A DNA stretch of 64,000 nucleotides from Flavobacterium soyangense (GTDB lineage Bacteria; Bacteroidota; Bacteroidia; Flavobacteriales; Flavobacteriaceae), in contig NZ_JADHEC010000008.1 of NCBI RefSeq assembly GCF_015277675.1, forward strand, positions 1-64,000, read 5' to 3'. Positions 45,149 through 54,300 of the stretch are shown here, piece by piece. The position numbers were made by a program, and so were the translations under genes. The notes below the pieces were generated by a model, which searched no databases, was not told the DNA's origin, and was given only the letters and a program-made list of their open reading frames with translations. Each line of letters starts with the position of its first letter. Position 1 is the stretch's first letter.

Positions 45149-45790
45149 ATGAAATTATCCCTAGAATATCTGGTTAAAGAACCAAAAACAAAGTTGGCCA
45201 AAAATCCGCTTTTACTATTACTTCACGGTTACGGCAGCAACGAGGAAGATTTATTCTCATTTGCGGCAGAACTTCCTGACGAATATTATATTGTTTCGGC
45301 TCGCGCTCCATACAATCTACAACATGGAAGTTATGCGTGGTATGCCATCAATTTTGATGCCGATGAAAAAAAATTTTCTGACAATAAACAGGCAAGAATT
45401 TCAAGAGATTTAATTGCCCAATTCATTGATGAATTAGAAGCTAATTATCCTATTGATGTTAAAAATGTGACCTTAATTGGCTTCAGCCAAGGTACGATTT
45501 TGAGTTATGCCGTGGCGCTTTCCCACCCTGAAAAAGTACAAAGAGTTGTTGCAATGAGTGGCTATATCAATCCCGAAATACTGGAAGAAAATTATTTAAA
45601 AAATTCGTTTTCCAATCTGAAAATATTTGCTTCTCACGGCACAGTTGACCAAGTAATTCCGGTGGAATGGGGACGAAAAGCAAAACCTTTTTTGGAGAAT
45701 TTAGGAATACCTATAACTTATAAAGAATACCCAATTGGACACGGAGTTTCACCGCAAAATTTCTATGACTTCAAGAATTGGCTACTTTAA
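45149..45790 (+). CDS. alpha/beta-hydrolase, phospholipase/carboxylesterase family
   Basis: A 213-residue esterase. HGYGSNEEDL forms the oxyanion region, GFSQG carries the nucleophile Ser near residue 115, the acid is Asp in HGTVDQVIPV and the base is His in GHGVSPQ. No signal peptide, so cytoplasmic. Members cleave short-chain esters or thioesters. Substrate unknown. It follows the DUF4870-like gene by 4 bp. Confidence 0.9.
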   Translation: MKLSLEYLVKEPKTKLAKNPLLLLLHGYGSNEEDLFSFAAELPDEYYIVSARAPYNLQHGSYAWYAINFDADEKKFSDNKQARISRDLIAQFIDELEANYPIDVKNVTLIGFSQGTILSYAVALSHPEKVQRVVAMSGYINPEILEENYLKNSFSNLKIFASHGTVDQVIPVEWGRKAKPFLENLGIPITYKEYPIGHGVSPQNFYDFKNWLL

Positions 45791-45802
45791 GGAAGTAGAC
45801 AG

Positions 45803-45933
45803 GTAGCAGGTAGCAGGTAGCAGTTAGCAAAAAAACGGAAACATCATGAGAAATAAGAAATTTTTGTTTTATTTTGACATAGATGCTTAACAATCTTAAT
45901 CTGAAATCTGAAATCTGAAATCTGAAATCTGAA
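45803..45933. repeat. heptamer tandem repeats
   Basis: The 7-mer gtagcag occurs three times in tandem at 45803-45823, and the 7-mer atctgaa five times at 45899-45933. On the opposite strand the second reads agatttc, so both fit one degenerate heptad (AGRTNNC). The repeats fill the gap between two convergent genes. Related heptads recur at 48783-48816 and 48893-48922. Confidence 0.75.
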
Positions 45934-45935
45934 CA

Positions 45936-46436
45936 CTATTTTTGGTATAACAAAGATTGAAATGTTTCGAAAGAAACTGTTTCGTCATCATTGACAAAAT
46001 ACTTTATTAAAACTTCGCCCCAATATTCTCCATCGCTAAAATCGGCGATAATCCATCTGTGATTCAAAATTTTTACTTTATTGATGATGAATTTATTGGC
46101 TCCAATCTGATCTTGACCAACAAAAGGATTTCCCTTGGGATTGGAATTCAAATCCATTAATTTTTCGGTTACAAAAGGGATTAATTTTTTGATTTGAATA
46201 GTTTTTGTTGCTGTATCGGGATTAAAATAATTTTGGGCATTTTCATTATTTTCCAAAGAAAAGTAATTGGCATCCGTCAGTTTATTAGTGATAGAATTCA
46301 AATTATTATTCAACTTTTTTTCTTTATTTGTGAACTGATTTTGTTCAAAAGCCAACTCCTTAGTGAAATACATATAAGTAAAAAGATTCAAAAGCAGCAC
46401 AAGAATAAAAAGATAAAGCAAGAAGGATTTTTTCAT
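45936..46436 (-). CDS. membrane-anchored hypothetical protein
   Basis: A 166-residue protein with one N-terminal membrane helix (LLYLFILVLLLNLFTYMYF), a short coiled-coil-like stretch (residues 30-60) and a C-terminal domain ending LIKYFVNDDETVSFETFQSLLYQK. It has no recognised family or catalytic motif. It lies 12 bp after the metallo-hydrolase gene, so it is probably in the same transcript. Confidence 0.65.
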   Translation of the reverse strand: MKKSFLLYLFILVLLLNLFTYMYFTKELAFEQNQFTNKEKKLNNNLNSITNKLTDANYFSLENNENAQNYFNPDTATKTIQIKKLIPFVTEKLMDLNSNPKGNPFVGQDQIGANKFIINKVKILNHRWIIADFSDGEYWGEVLIKYFVNDDETVSFETFQSLLYQK

Positions 46437-46448
46437 TATTAAGTAATT

Positions 46449-47213
46449 TTAAATGGTGATTTCTAAATTATCATAAGCCAAATAAACGTTTTCCGGAAGT
46501 TTTTGTTGTACTTCTTCATGGAAACCCATAATATGGCTAATGTGAGTTAGATAGGCTCTTTCAGGTTTAATTAAAGCTATAAAATCTAAAGCTTCCTGCA
46601 AATTAAAATGGGTATTATGATGTTCTTCACGCAAAGCATTTACAACCAAAACTTTCAGATTTTTCAATTTGGTAATTTCGCTTTTTTCGACTGTTTTAAC
46701 GTCAGTCAAATAGGCAAAATCATCAATTCTATAACCAAAGACCTGAAGATTTCCGTGCATCACATTTATGGGAATTGCTATTTTATTTCCTATAGGGAAA
46801 GGATGATTATTAACCACTTCAATAGTTTTCACTGAAGGTGCACCAGGATATTTGTTTTCGGTTTCAAAAATATAATCAAATCGTTTTTTTAGATTATCAA
46901 TAACTCGTTGATGTGCATAAATGGGCATGGAACCTTGCTTGAAATTAAACGGACGAATATCATCCAAGCCAGCAGTATGATCTGAATGTTCATGAGTATA
47001 TAAAATTCCGTCCACTTTTTGACAATTTGAGACTAACATTTGTTGCCTGAAGTCAGGTCCACAATCGATTACATAGGAATAATCTTCCCATGAAATCCAA
47101 GCTGAAACCCGAAGTCTTCTATCTTTAAAATCAGTGCTTTTACAAACAGAATGAATACTCCCAATTACAGGAATTCCTTGTGAAGTGCCAGTTCCTAAAA
47201 AATATACATTCAT
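46449..47213 (-). CDS. metallo-beta-lactamase-fold hydrolase (PhnP/RNase Z-like)
   Basis: A 254-residue MBL-fold enzyme starting at MNVYFLGTGTSQG. The metal-binding motif is THEHSDHTAGLDD (HxHxDH), with Asp in AYLTDVKTV and a late His in LTHISHIMG. The N-terminal GTGTSQGIP is typical of the PhnP-like phosphodiesterase group. It probably cleaves a cyclic phosphodiester; substrate unknown. It is divergent from the gene at 47312. Confidence 0.88.
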   Translation of the reverse strand: MNVYFLGTGTSQGIPVIGSIHSVCKSTDFKDRRLRVSAWISWEDYSYVIDCGPDFRQQMLVSNCQKVDGILYTHEHSDHTAGLDDIRPFNFKQGSMPIYAHQRVIDNLKKRFDYIFETENKYPGAPSVKTIEVVNNHPFPIGNKIAIPINVMHGNLQVFGYRIDDFAYLTDVKTVEKSEITKLKNLKVLVVNALREEHHNTHFNLQEALDFIALIKPERAYLTHISHIMGFHEEVQQKLPENVYLAYDNLEITI

Positions 47214-47240
47214 CAACCATGGTTTTTGCTAATTATTTTA

Positions 47241-47290
47241 CAAAAATAGCAATAAATCTCTTTAATTAGAAAGCTATTTTACTAACTTTG
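47241..47290. promoter_or_regulatory. divergent promoter pair
   Basis: The -7 box TATTTTTG on the minus strand (47241-47248) serves the metallo-hydrolase gene and TAACTTTG on the plus strand (47283-47290) serves the gene at 47312. Confidence 0.5.
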
Positions 47291-47311
47291 CACCAAATTA
47301 GCACTATTTCA

Positions 47312-48778
47312 ATGAAAAAGGACACAGAAATAAAATTGAAAGGTGACAAAGTCATCGAACAAATTCCTTCTATAAAAGACAAAGCCCTTCGTATTAATTT
47401 GAACGAAAATATTTATGGGATTTTTGCCGAAATTGGTGCTGGACAAGAAACTGTAAGACATTTTTTTAGAGCTGGTGGTTCTTCAGGGACGATTGCAAAA
47501 GCAATGTCTGCTTATGATAAAGATTTTAGTGATGCCATATACGGAGTTGAAGAAGATGGGCGTTATGTAACGGAAAGCCGTCTCAAAAAAATGCTTTCAC
47601 ATGAAGCCGGTCTAATCGAAAACCGATTAAGCAGGAAGACACATCCCAATAAAATATTTTTTACTTATGCCAATACCGTTGCTACCATTGACTTTGCAAA
47701 ACAATTTAAAGGACATGGATGGGTTGGCATCAGATATCAAATCGAACCTGACGAAGATTATAACGAAATCGTCATACACATTCGTTTTAAGGAAACTGAT
47801 GTTCGTTTGCAACAAGAAACACTTGGTGTCCTTGGGGTAAATCTTATTTATGGCGCCTACTATAAATACAATGACCCTAAAAGAATGTTGCGTTATTTAT
47901 ATGATCATCTCGACAAAGACCAACTTGAAATAGACACCATCAATTTCTCAGGACCTCGTTTTGCGAATGTTGACAATCGTTTAATGAGTTTGCAATTGGT
48001 AAAGAACGGAATGACTGATGCCGTAATTTTTGATCCAGAAGGCAGAAACATACTTCCGGCAGCGATATTATACAAAAAAAATATTCTTGCTTTAAGAGGA
48101 AGTTTTCGTCCTGTGACAAAGGTAAATATGGATATGTATGAGGAATCGTTAAAAATGTTTCTGGATGAGCACAAAGTTAATGCCGAAAACACTTTGGTCA
48201 TTTTTGAAATCACATTATCTAACCTCCGTTCTGATGGTGAAATTGACGAAAGAGACTTTATGGATCGAGCCCAATTACTTTGCTCTCTTGGACAAACGGT
48301 AATGATTTCAAATTTTCAGGAATATTATAAAGTGGTTGAATATTTTTCGAAATATACCAAAGCCAGAATGGGCTTAGCAATGGGTGTGAATAATTTAGTT
48401 GACATTTTTGACGAAAAATACTATCGCCATTTAAGTGGTGGAATTCTGGAAGCTTTCGGGAAATTATTCTACAGAGACATGAAAGTATATCTGTATCCAA
48501 TGATTGACGAAAACGGAGAAATTATGAATTCCGAAACCTTGAAAGTTCATCCACGAATGAAGGAATTGTATAAATTCTTCAAATTCAACGGAAAAGTGGT
48601 TGACATTGATAACTACAATCCGGAAAATCTTGAAGTTTTCTCTCGCGAGGTGTTAAAAATGATTAGTGAGAATAAACCCGGATGGGAATCAATGTTGCCA
48701 TCAGGTGTAGCCGAAATAATCAAAAAACAAGAACTATTTGGATACAAAGCAAATCAACTACTTGAGAAAAGTAATTAG
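47312..48778 (+). CDS. conserved cytoplasmic protein of unknown function
   Basis: A 488-residue soluble protein. The start MKKDTEIK was chosen because it follows the -7 box by 21 bp; an earlier in-frame Met lies within the promoter. Notable segments: GAGQETVRHFFRAGGSSGTIAKAMSAYD near residue 50, YVTESRLKKMLSHE and KGHGWVGIRYQ. I recall similar proteins labelled nicotinate-nucleotide adenylyltransferase, but the (H/T)xGH nucleotidyltransferase motif is absent, so I do not adopt that name. No family assignment. Confidence 0.75.
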   Translation: MKKDTEIKLKGDKVIEQIPSIKDKALRINLNENIYGIFAEIGAGQETVRHFFRAGGSSGTIAKAMSAYDKDFSDAIYGVEEDGRYVTESRLKKMLSHEAGLIENRLSRKTHPNKIFFTYANTVATIDFAKQFKGHGWVGIRYQIEPDEDYNEIVIHIRFKETDVRLQQETLGVLGVNLIYGAYYKYNDPKRMLRYLYDHLDKDQLEIDTINFSGPRFANVDNRLMSLQLVKNGMTDAVIFDPEGRNILPAAILYKKNILALRGSFRPVTKVNMDMYEESLKMFLDEHKVNAENTLVIFEITLSNLRSDGEIDERDFMDRAQLLCSLGQTVMISNFQEYYKVVEYFSKYTKARMGLAMGVNNLVDIFDEKYYRHLSGGILEAFGKLFYRDMKVYLYPMIDENGEIMNSETLKVHPRMKELYKFFKFNGKVVDIDNYNPENLEVFSREVLKMISENKPGWESMLPSGVAEIIKKQELFGYKANQLLEKSN

Positions 48779-48782
48779 ATAA

Positions 48783-48922
48783 CAGATAGCAGACGGCAGG
48801 TTTCAGATGGCAAATAATAGTTATCTTTAATGAATATTTTTAATCGAAAAATCCAAGAAGTAATATTATTACTTTCTTGGATTTTTTATTTAAGACTGAA
48901 ATCTGCTGTCTGCTATCTGAAA
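48783..48922. repeat. degenerate heptad repeats flanking a terminator
   Basis: At 48783-48816 the sequence reads as heptads (agataac, agatagc, agacggc, aggtttc, agatggc). At 48893-48922, on the opposite strand, it reads ttcagat agcagac agcagat ttcagtc. The two blocks are roughly inverted around the hairpin at 48847-48887 and belong to the same family as the repeats at 45803-45933. Confidence 0.6.
48847..48887. terminator. bidirectional terminator
   Basis: A long stem, aaaatccaagaa-gtaat / attac-tttcttggatttt, with a short loop and T/A tracts on both sides, between the convergent genes at 47312 and bcp. Confidence 0.8.
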
Positions 48923-48924
48923 CC

Positions 48925-49377
48925 TTATTTCAATATCTGAGCAGCGTGAGCCTTCGTTTTTACTTCCGAAATTACTTCATCTATAACTCCATTTTCATCA
49001 ATCACAAAAGTAGTTCTGTGAATGCCGTCATATTCTTTTCCCATAAACTTTTTAGGTCCCCAAACTCCAAAAGCCTGTATTACGGATTTATCCTCATCAG
49101 CCAATAAAGGAAAAGGAAAATTGTATTTTTCCTTGAATTTGGCTTGTGCTTTTGCAGCATCGGCACTTACTCCTAAAAGGGCATAATTATTAGCTTGAAA
49201 ACGCTCAAAATTATCTCTTAAATCACAAGCTTCGGCGGTGCAACCTGGCGTGTTTGCTTTTGGGTAAAAGAAAACTACTAATTTTTTCCCTTTATAATCG
49301 GCTAATTTATGTGAATTTCCGTCTTGGTCCAGTCCTGAAAAATTGGGTGCTTTATCCCCTTTTTTTAATGTTGTCAT
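48925..49377 (-). CDS. bcp: thioredoxin-dependent thiol peroxidase (BCP-type peroxiredoxin)
   Basis: A 150-residue peroxiredoxin. The active site is PKANTPGCTAEACDLRD, with the peroxidatic Cys in TPGCT and the resolving Cys five residues later, the BCP/PrxQ arrangement. It reduces hydrogen peroxide and alkyl hydroperoxides with thioredoxin. Cytoplasmic, normal length. Confidence 0.95.
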   Translation of the reverse strand: MTTLKKGDKAPNFSGLDQDGNSHKLADYKGKKLVVFFYPKANTPGCTAEACDLRDNFERFQANNYALLGVSADAAKAQAKFKEKYNFPFPLLADEDKSVIQAFGVWGPKKFMGKEYDGIHRTTFVIDENGVIDEVISEVKTKAHAAQILK

Positions 49378-49596
49378 AATTGGGTGTTAGGTTTTGGGTT
49401 TTAGTTATTAAGTTTGCCCCAGATTAGAGTGAAAAACCCCGCAGTTTTTGAAGCTGTTTTTTTCTTGAAATAGCAAAGCGACCAAAGGAAGCTCTTGCTA
49501 TTGCTTAGAAAAAAAGCTTGAAAAAACGAGGAGTTGAAACGGAAAGCTGGATTAGGCACATAATAAAAATTAGATTAATTTTACAACTCAAATTTA

Positions 49597-50262
49597 ATGA
49601 AAATGACCAAACCGGAACGTGCAACATTTGTTATAAATACGTTAAAAGAATTATATCCTACTATTCCAATTCCTTTAAATCATAAAGATCCTTATACTTT
49701 GCTGATTGCGGTTTTGCTTTCGGCACAGTGTACGGATGTTCGCGTCAATCAAATTACGCCCTTACTTTTTGCCAAAGCTGATAATCCTTATGATATGATA
49801 AAAATGTCGGTCGAGGAAATAAAAGAAATCATTCGTCCTTGTGGTTTATCGCCAATGAAGTCAAAAGGAATTTATGGTTTATCCCATATTTTGATTGACA
49901 AACACGGCGGAAAAGTTCCTCAGAGTTTTGAAAGTCTGGAAGAATTACCTGCTGTAGGACATAAAACAGCGAGTGTTGTAATGTCACAAGCTTTTGGATT
50001 TCCCGCTTTCCCTGTGGATACGCACATCCACAGATTGATGTACCGATGGAATTTATCTAGTGGGAAAAATGTAGTGGAAACAGAAAAAGATGCTAAACGC
50101 ATTTTTCCAATAGAAACTTGGAATGATTTGCATCTTCAAATGATTTGGTACGGTCGAGAATATTCTCCGGCCAGAGGTTGGGATTTAGAGAAAGACATTA
50201 TTACGAAAACCATTGGCAGGAAAACTGTTTTGGAAGAGTATCAAACAAAAACATCCCGATGA
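49597..50262 (+). CDS. nth: endonuclease III-like DNA glycosylase without Fe-S cluster
   Basis: A 221-residue HhH-GPD glycosylase/AP lyase. The helix-hairpin-helix is ELPAVGHKTASVV with catalytic Lys123, and Asp141 lies in VDTHIHR. It removes oxidised pyrimidines. Typical endonuclease III ends with four Cys that hold a 4Fe-4S cluster. Here the matching region (YGREYSPARGWDLEKDIITKTIG) has no Cys at all, and the only Cys are residues 45 and 82. The fold is otherwise complete, so a cluster-free enzyme is likely. Confidence 0.92.
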   Translation: MKMTKPERATFVINTLKELYPTIPIPLNHKDPYTLLIAVLLSAQCTDVRVNQITPLLFAKADNPYDMIKMSVEEIKEIIRPCGLSPMKSKGIYGLSHILIDKHGGKVPQSFESLEELPAVGHKTASVVMSQAFGFPAFPVDTHIHRLMYRWNLSSGKNVVETEKDAKRIFPIETWNDLHLQMIWYGREYSPARGWDLEKDIITKTIGRKTVLEEYQTKTSR

Positions 50263-50278
50263 TTTTCGGGATGTTTTT
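50251..50278 (+). terminator. intrinsic terminator overlapping the end of nth
   Basis: A perfect 9-bp stem, ACATCCCGA / TCGGGATGT, with a 6-nt loop followed by Ts. The left arm includes the last codons of nth. Confidence 0.85.
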
Positions 50279-50422
50279 CTAATTAGCCATAACTTCGAAA
50301 CTCATAGTTTTACCTTTTATTATACTCAATGCTTTTGAGTAATTTAATAAAAAAGAAATAGTCTCTTTTTTTGGTTTCATTGTAGGAATTGCTAATGCTT
50401 TTTTAGAGTAAATTTTTGCCAT
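50279..50422 (-). CDS. small basic protein downstream of the sigma factor
   Basis: A 47-codon frame from ATG at 50420-50422 to TAG at 50279-50281, reading MAKIYSKKALAIPTMKPKKE and ending SFEVMAN. It follows the sigma factor gene by 54 bp in the same direction and fills the otherwise empty gap. Its protein-like composition (basic N-terminus, then an amphipathic helix TISFLLNYSKALSIIKGK) supports a real gene. Function unknown; a modulator of the sigma factor is speculation. Confidence 0.55.
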   Translation of the reverse strand: MAKIYSKKALAIPTMKPKKETISFLLNYSKALSIIKGKTMSFEVMAN

Positions 50423-50476
50423 AAAGTAATAAAATTTGTGTTTATTTATTACAACGCAATAATTTACAATAAAGTA

Positions 50477-51061
50477 TTAATTCGTTAAAATAATTTGATG
50501 TTTATCAATAACTTTTCTTATATTCATCAGTGCATAACGCATTCTTCCTAAGGCTGTATTGATGCTAACGCCTGTTATTTCTGAAATTTCCTTGAAACTC
50601 ATATCTTGATACATTCGCATAATCAATACTTCTTTTTGATCAGCAGGAAGTTCTTCAATTAGTTTTTTTAAGTCAATTTCAACTTGTTCTCGAATGATTT
50701 TATTTTCTATTGTAAGGGAATCATCAGACATAATTGAAAAAATGGAGAATTCTTCTGTTTCTCTGAACATAGGCATTTTTTTGTTTTTACGATAATGGTC
50801 AATAATAAGATTATGGGCAATTCGCATTACCCAAGGCAAGAATTTTCCTTCCTCATTATAGGATTTTGATTTTAAAGTTTTGATTACTTTAATAAAAGTG
50901 TCTTGAAATATATCATTCGAAATGTCTCTGTCAGAAATTTTCGAATAAATAAAACCAAATATTTTTGATTGATGTCTATTGATTAATACTGTCAAAGCAT
51001 TTTCGTCGCCTTCAACATAATTTTTCACCAATAAAGCGTCTGGAAGTTGAATATCAGCCAT
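50477..51061 (-). CDS. ECF-type RNA polymerase sigma factor
   Basis: A 194-residue sigma-70 family protein. Region 2 contains IFGFIYSKISDRDISNDIFQDTFIKV and WVMRIAHNLIIDHYRK. Region 4 contains LPADQKEVLIMRMYQDMSFKEISEITGVSINTALGRM with the HTH. No anti-sigma gene of the FecR type is adjacent. In Bacteroidota many such factors are stand-alone housekeeping or stress regulators, and a link to the PUL next door is not shown by the sequence. Confidence 0.93.
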   Translation of the reverse strand: MADIQLPDALLVKNYVEGDENALTVLINRHQSKIFGFIYSKISDRDISNDIFQDTFIKVIKTLKSKSYNEEGKFLPWVMRIAHNLIIDHYRKNKKMPMFRETEEFSIFSIMSDDSLTIENKIIREQVEIDLKKLIEELPADQKEVLIMRMYQDMSFKEISEITGVSINTALGRMRYALMNIRKVIDKHQIILTN

Positions 51062-51229
51062 AGTTATACCTTTTAGTTTTTTAATGAAATTGGATCAATT
51101 TTCTCTAAAAAGTAGTTTTATATAATAGGCTAAAATTTTTTTGTGGTTTATTATTTGTCAAATTTAACAAATATTTATCTAAAGAAGCAAGTAAAAAGGT
51201 TAAAATTTAACAAACTTAAATTAAAAGAT

Positions 51230-51267
51230 AAAAAATAAGGCTTCTCTTTTAATAGAAAAGAAGCCTT
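51230..51267 (-). terminator. terminator at the end of the laminarin locus
   Basis: On the minus strand the stem aaggcttct-tttct ... agagaagcctt is followed by a run of Ts (seen as As at 51230-51236), 34 bp after the phosphorylase stop. It marks the 3' end of the PUL transcript. Confidence 0.85.
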
Positions 51268-51300
51268 TAATTTAATTGCAATAAAATTTTCTTAACCTAG

Positions 51301-54300
51301 CTATGCTAATCGAGGTACAAGATAAACATCTACTTGTTTAATACTATTTGTTCTTTCAAATATTTCTTTACTGCTGTGCTCATCAATTGTGAGTCCTTCT
51401 AATTTAGATAATGATCCGTCAGTATTTGTTACTGTAATTCTATTTTTTTCTGAAATATGATACACGAAAGGAACTTGACAGAAAGTAAATACCAGATTAT
51501 TTTCTTTTAAATTAATTGATTCTTTATGGTTTTGAATAGAAAAATACTCAAAATTATCAGCAGTCATTAAAAATTCTGATTTTCTTAACAAACCAGGATT
51601 GAAAACAATTTTTCCATCTTGCACATTAATTCCTAATTCTCCAAAGCGAGAAATTATATCTTCTTTTACTTGCCCAGTCATTCCGGGTTGTTTAGCACCG
51701 CCATTTCCGGGAGTGTGTGAATAGGCGTCTGTAGGGAAAGCACCAAATAATTCTGGTGATTTATTAAATCCTATTCCAGCCCTTACATCATAATAATGCT
51801 TAACTAATCTGCCAAGTTGAATCTCATCAGTAGTGTTTTGTAATGCCAAGAAATAGTTTTCGCTAATTGCTAACAATAATTTAGAAACCATGTGCCAATA
51901 AATACACCCTAATCCTTCGAATCCATAAAATGTTCCTGATCGACCTGTAAACGACTGATGATCAAAAACTTTTTCGAAAATTTGTAAAACCGATTCTTTT
52001 TCCTGCTCCAAATTATTCTGTGCCGGCAACAAATTTAATGCGCTTTTTAAATCGGCACCATTTCTAAAACTACTATTAAAATGATACACCCCATCAATAT
52101 CTTTGTAAATTATATCGCTATTGCTTTCTGAAATAAGTTGAGAAAGCAATTTACTGTTTTGAACTAAATCTGACGGAATATTATTTTTTTCTGTAAACCT
52201 AGGTAACTGTCTATCAGGATAAAGCATGTAGCTGAATTGATCTTTCCTGAACATAGCGCTCCCTTTTAAAGCATCAAGTACCTGATTAACTTCTTCGGTA
52301 TTTAAAACACTAGCACTCAATATAGCTACTTGTCCTTCCAACATTTCATAAAGATGACGAATAGAAATACTTTTTTCTTTAAATGAAATTAGATTATAGG
52401 AATGATACAAATTATCTTCTCTTTTGTTTTTTCTAATTGAATGATCAAAATGTTTAATCGTTAATTCGAAAAACGCTACTAATTCTGAAACATTAATAGT
52501 TTCTTTATTGCCTGAAAATCCTTTACGATAAATTTTTTCACGATAATTACTTCCTGCATAGCCTAAACCATCAGCAATTAATCGTCTATTAGAGTCTGAA
52601 ATATCTGTTATCAATAAATCTTTGTATTGCTCAAAAATCTTAAAAATGGAATCAAAAAATACTGCCATCTCCTCTGAAACTTCAATTTTTTCTATAGAGG
52701 TTCCTTTAAATAATTCAAGACAAAAAGACTGCAATCTTCGAATATGGTATAATGTTACCATAGAAACACCATTTCCAACTAAAGCATTGTTAGCGTCATT
52801 CCATTCTGGCCTTTGTGTATTTAACCAAATTCCTGCTTCTGGAATAAAATTAGAAAGTTTAGCCAGCAACATTGCAAGTAATTTTTCTGTAAAATTTACT
52901 TGAAGTACATTTCCGTTAGATTCTAAAATAAGTTTTCCGTCGCTACCAATATTTTCAACTCTTTCTAAAGCTATTTTCTCTGCTTCAAAGTCAAATTCAA
53001 TCGTGTCAAAAGGATTTTTTACCAAATCTTCGTAGGACTTAATTCTGTAAGGTACATTGGCGTAAGCAAAAATACTTTCAGTCAACATACTGTTTAAAAC
53101 TCCCGGATGGTATTTTTTAGATATTTCTAAAAATTTCTGTAGATATATAATCTGGTGGTCACCCCAATAACCAATATTTGCCCAAGGATCATGAGGATCT
53201 GGTGATTCCCAATCTATTCCGTCTCTTGTGATTCGATATGGATTGTAACCATCCGCAGTAGAGGCATTTAAAAACTTAGAAATCATTCCTTCTATGAATG
53301 AAGGATACGATAATCCAAGAGCTTCCCAATTTTGAAAAATATCTCTCCAATTTCCTTGGAAATTTAGGTTTTTTGAACCGTCTCCTTTTTTTATTTCAAT
53401 TGCAAAGCGATTCCACGGACGTGATGGATCACCATGTCTTCTACTGAAAGTTAATGGCAAATATTCATACAGCAAACGGATTAATTGTTTGTCGTCATGA
53501 CTTGCCACTTTTTTTAGTAAAATAGAATAATCTTCTTTTTGATTTAAATTTTGAAGGAATACTAAATTATTTTTATAAACAGTATTATTAGCACCTTCAA
53601 TAAATTCCAGTAAATCTTTTTTACCAATAGAATAATTATCATCAAAAATACCTCCACGCATTACATTAAACAACACATTCGATAGGTGTCTATTAACGCC
53701 TAATTTATCCCCTGTTAGTTGTAAACCATCTGCAGATGCCAATATTCTCACTAAATCTTTTGTACAATCATTTACATCATCAAGCAACTGTTGGGCACAA
53801 TTTTTATTATCTGATAAAAAATGTTTTAAAGTAGCGATATAACCCGAATTTTTGTTGATGTCTGCAACAATGTGCCACTCTCTTTTCTCATTAAATGAAA
53901 GTTCTATTTCAGCATTAATAAAATAGGCTCCTCTGGTGGCTCTTATATCTTTTTCTTCTTCAATAGGAAGTCCTTTTCGGAAATTTTTTAATTGACTAGA
54001 AGATAATAAAATCTTAGCATCACTTAATCCTTCTGACCAAACTACAGTAGAACTCAAAGCTTCGCTAGGCTCAGCTTTGTCAACTATTACTGAACTTAAC
54101 ATATATAGTCCAATATTTGTATTAGTGACCAATTCGCTTTTTTTGTAAGCATCCACTAAATTGCTCAATGAATTTTGGAGTTGCTGGTTGATTTCAGCTG
54201 GCAAAATATTTTGGATTCCATCAAGAACAGAAACCGAACAAGGTGATTCAAGATTATTAATAAGCATTGATTTTTTGATAAAACCAAATTTTTCGCTATT

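Noticed and set aside
50477..51061. ECF-type sigma factor as dedicated PUL regulator
   Set aside because: It lies beyond the PUL terminator, has no FecR-type anti-sigma or SusC partner next to it, and shows no shared promoter motif with the PUL.
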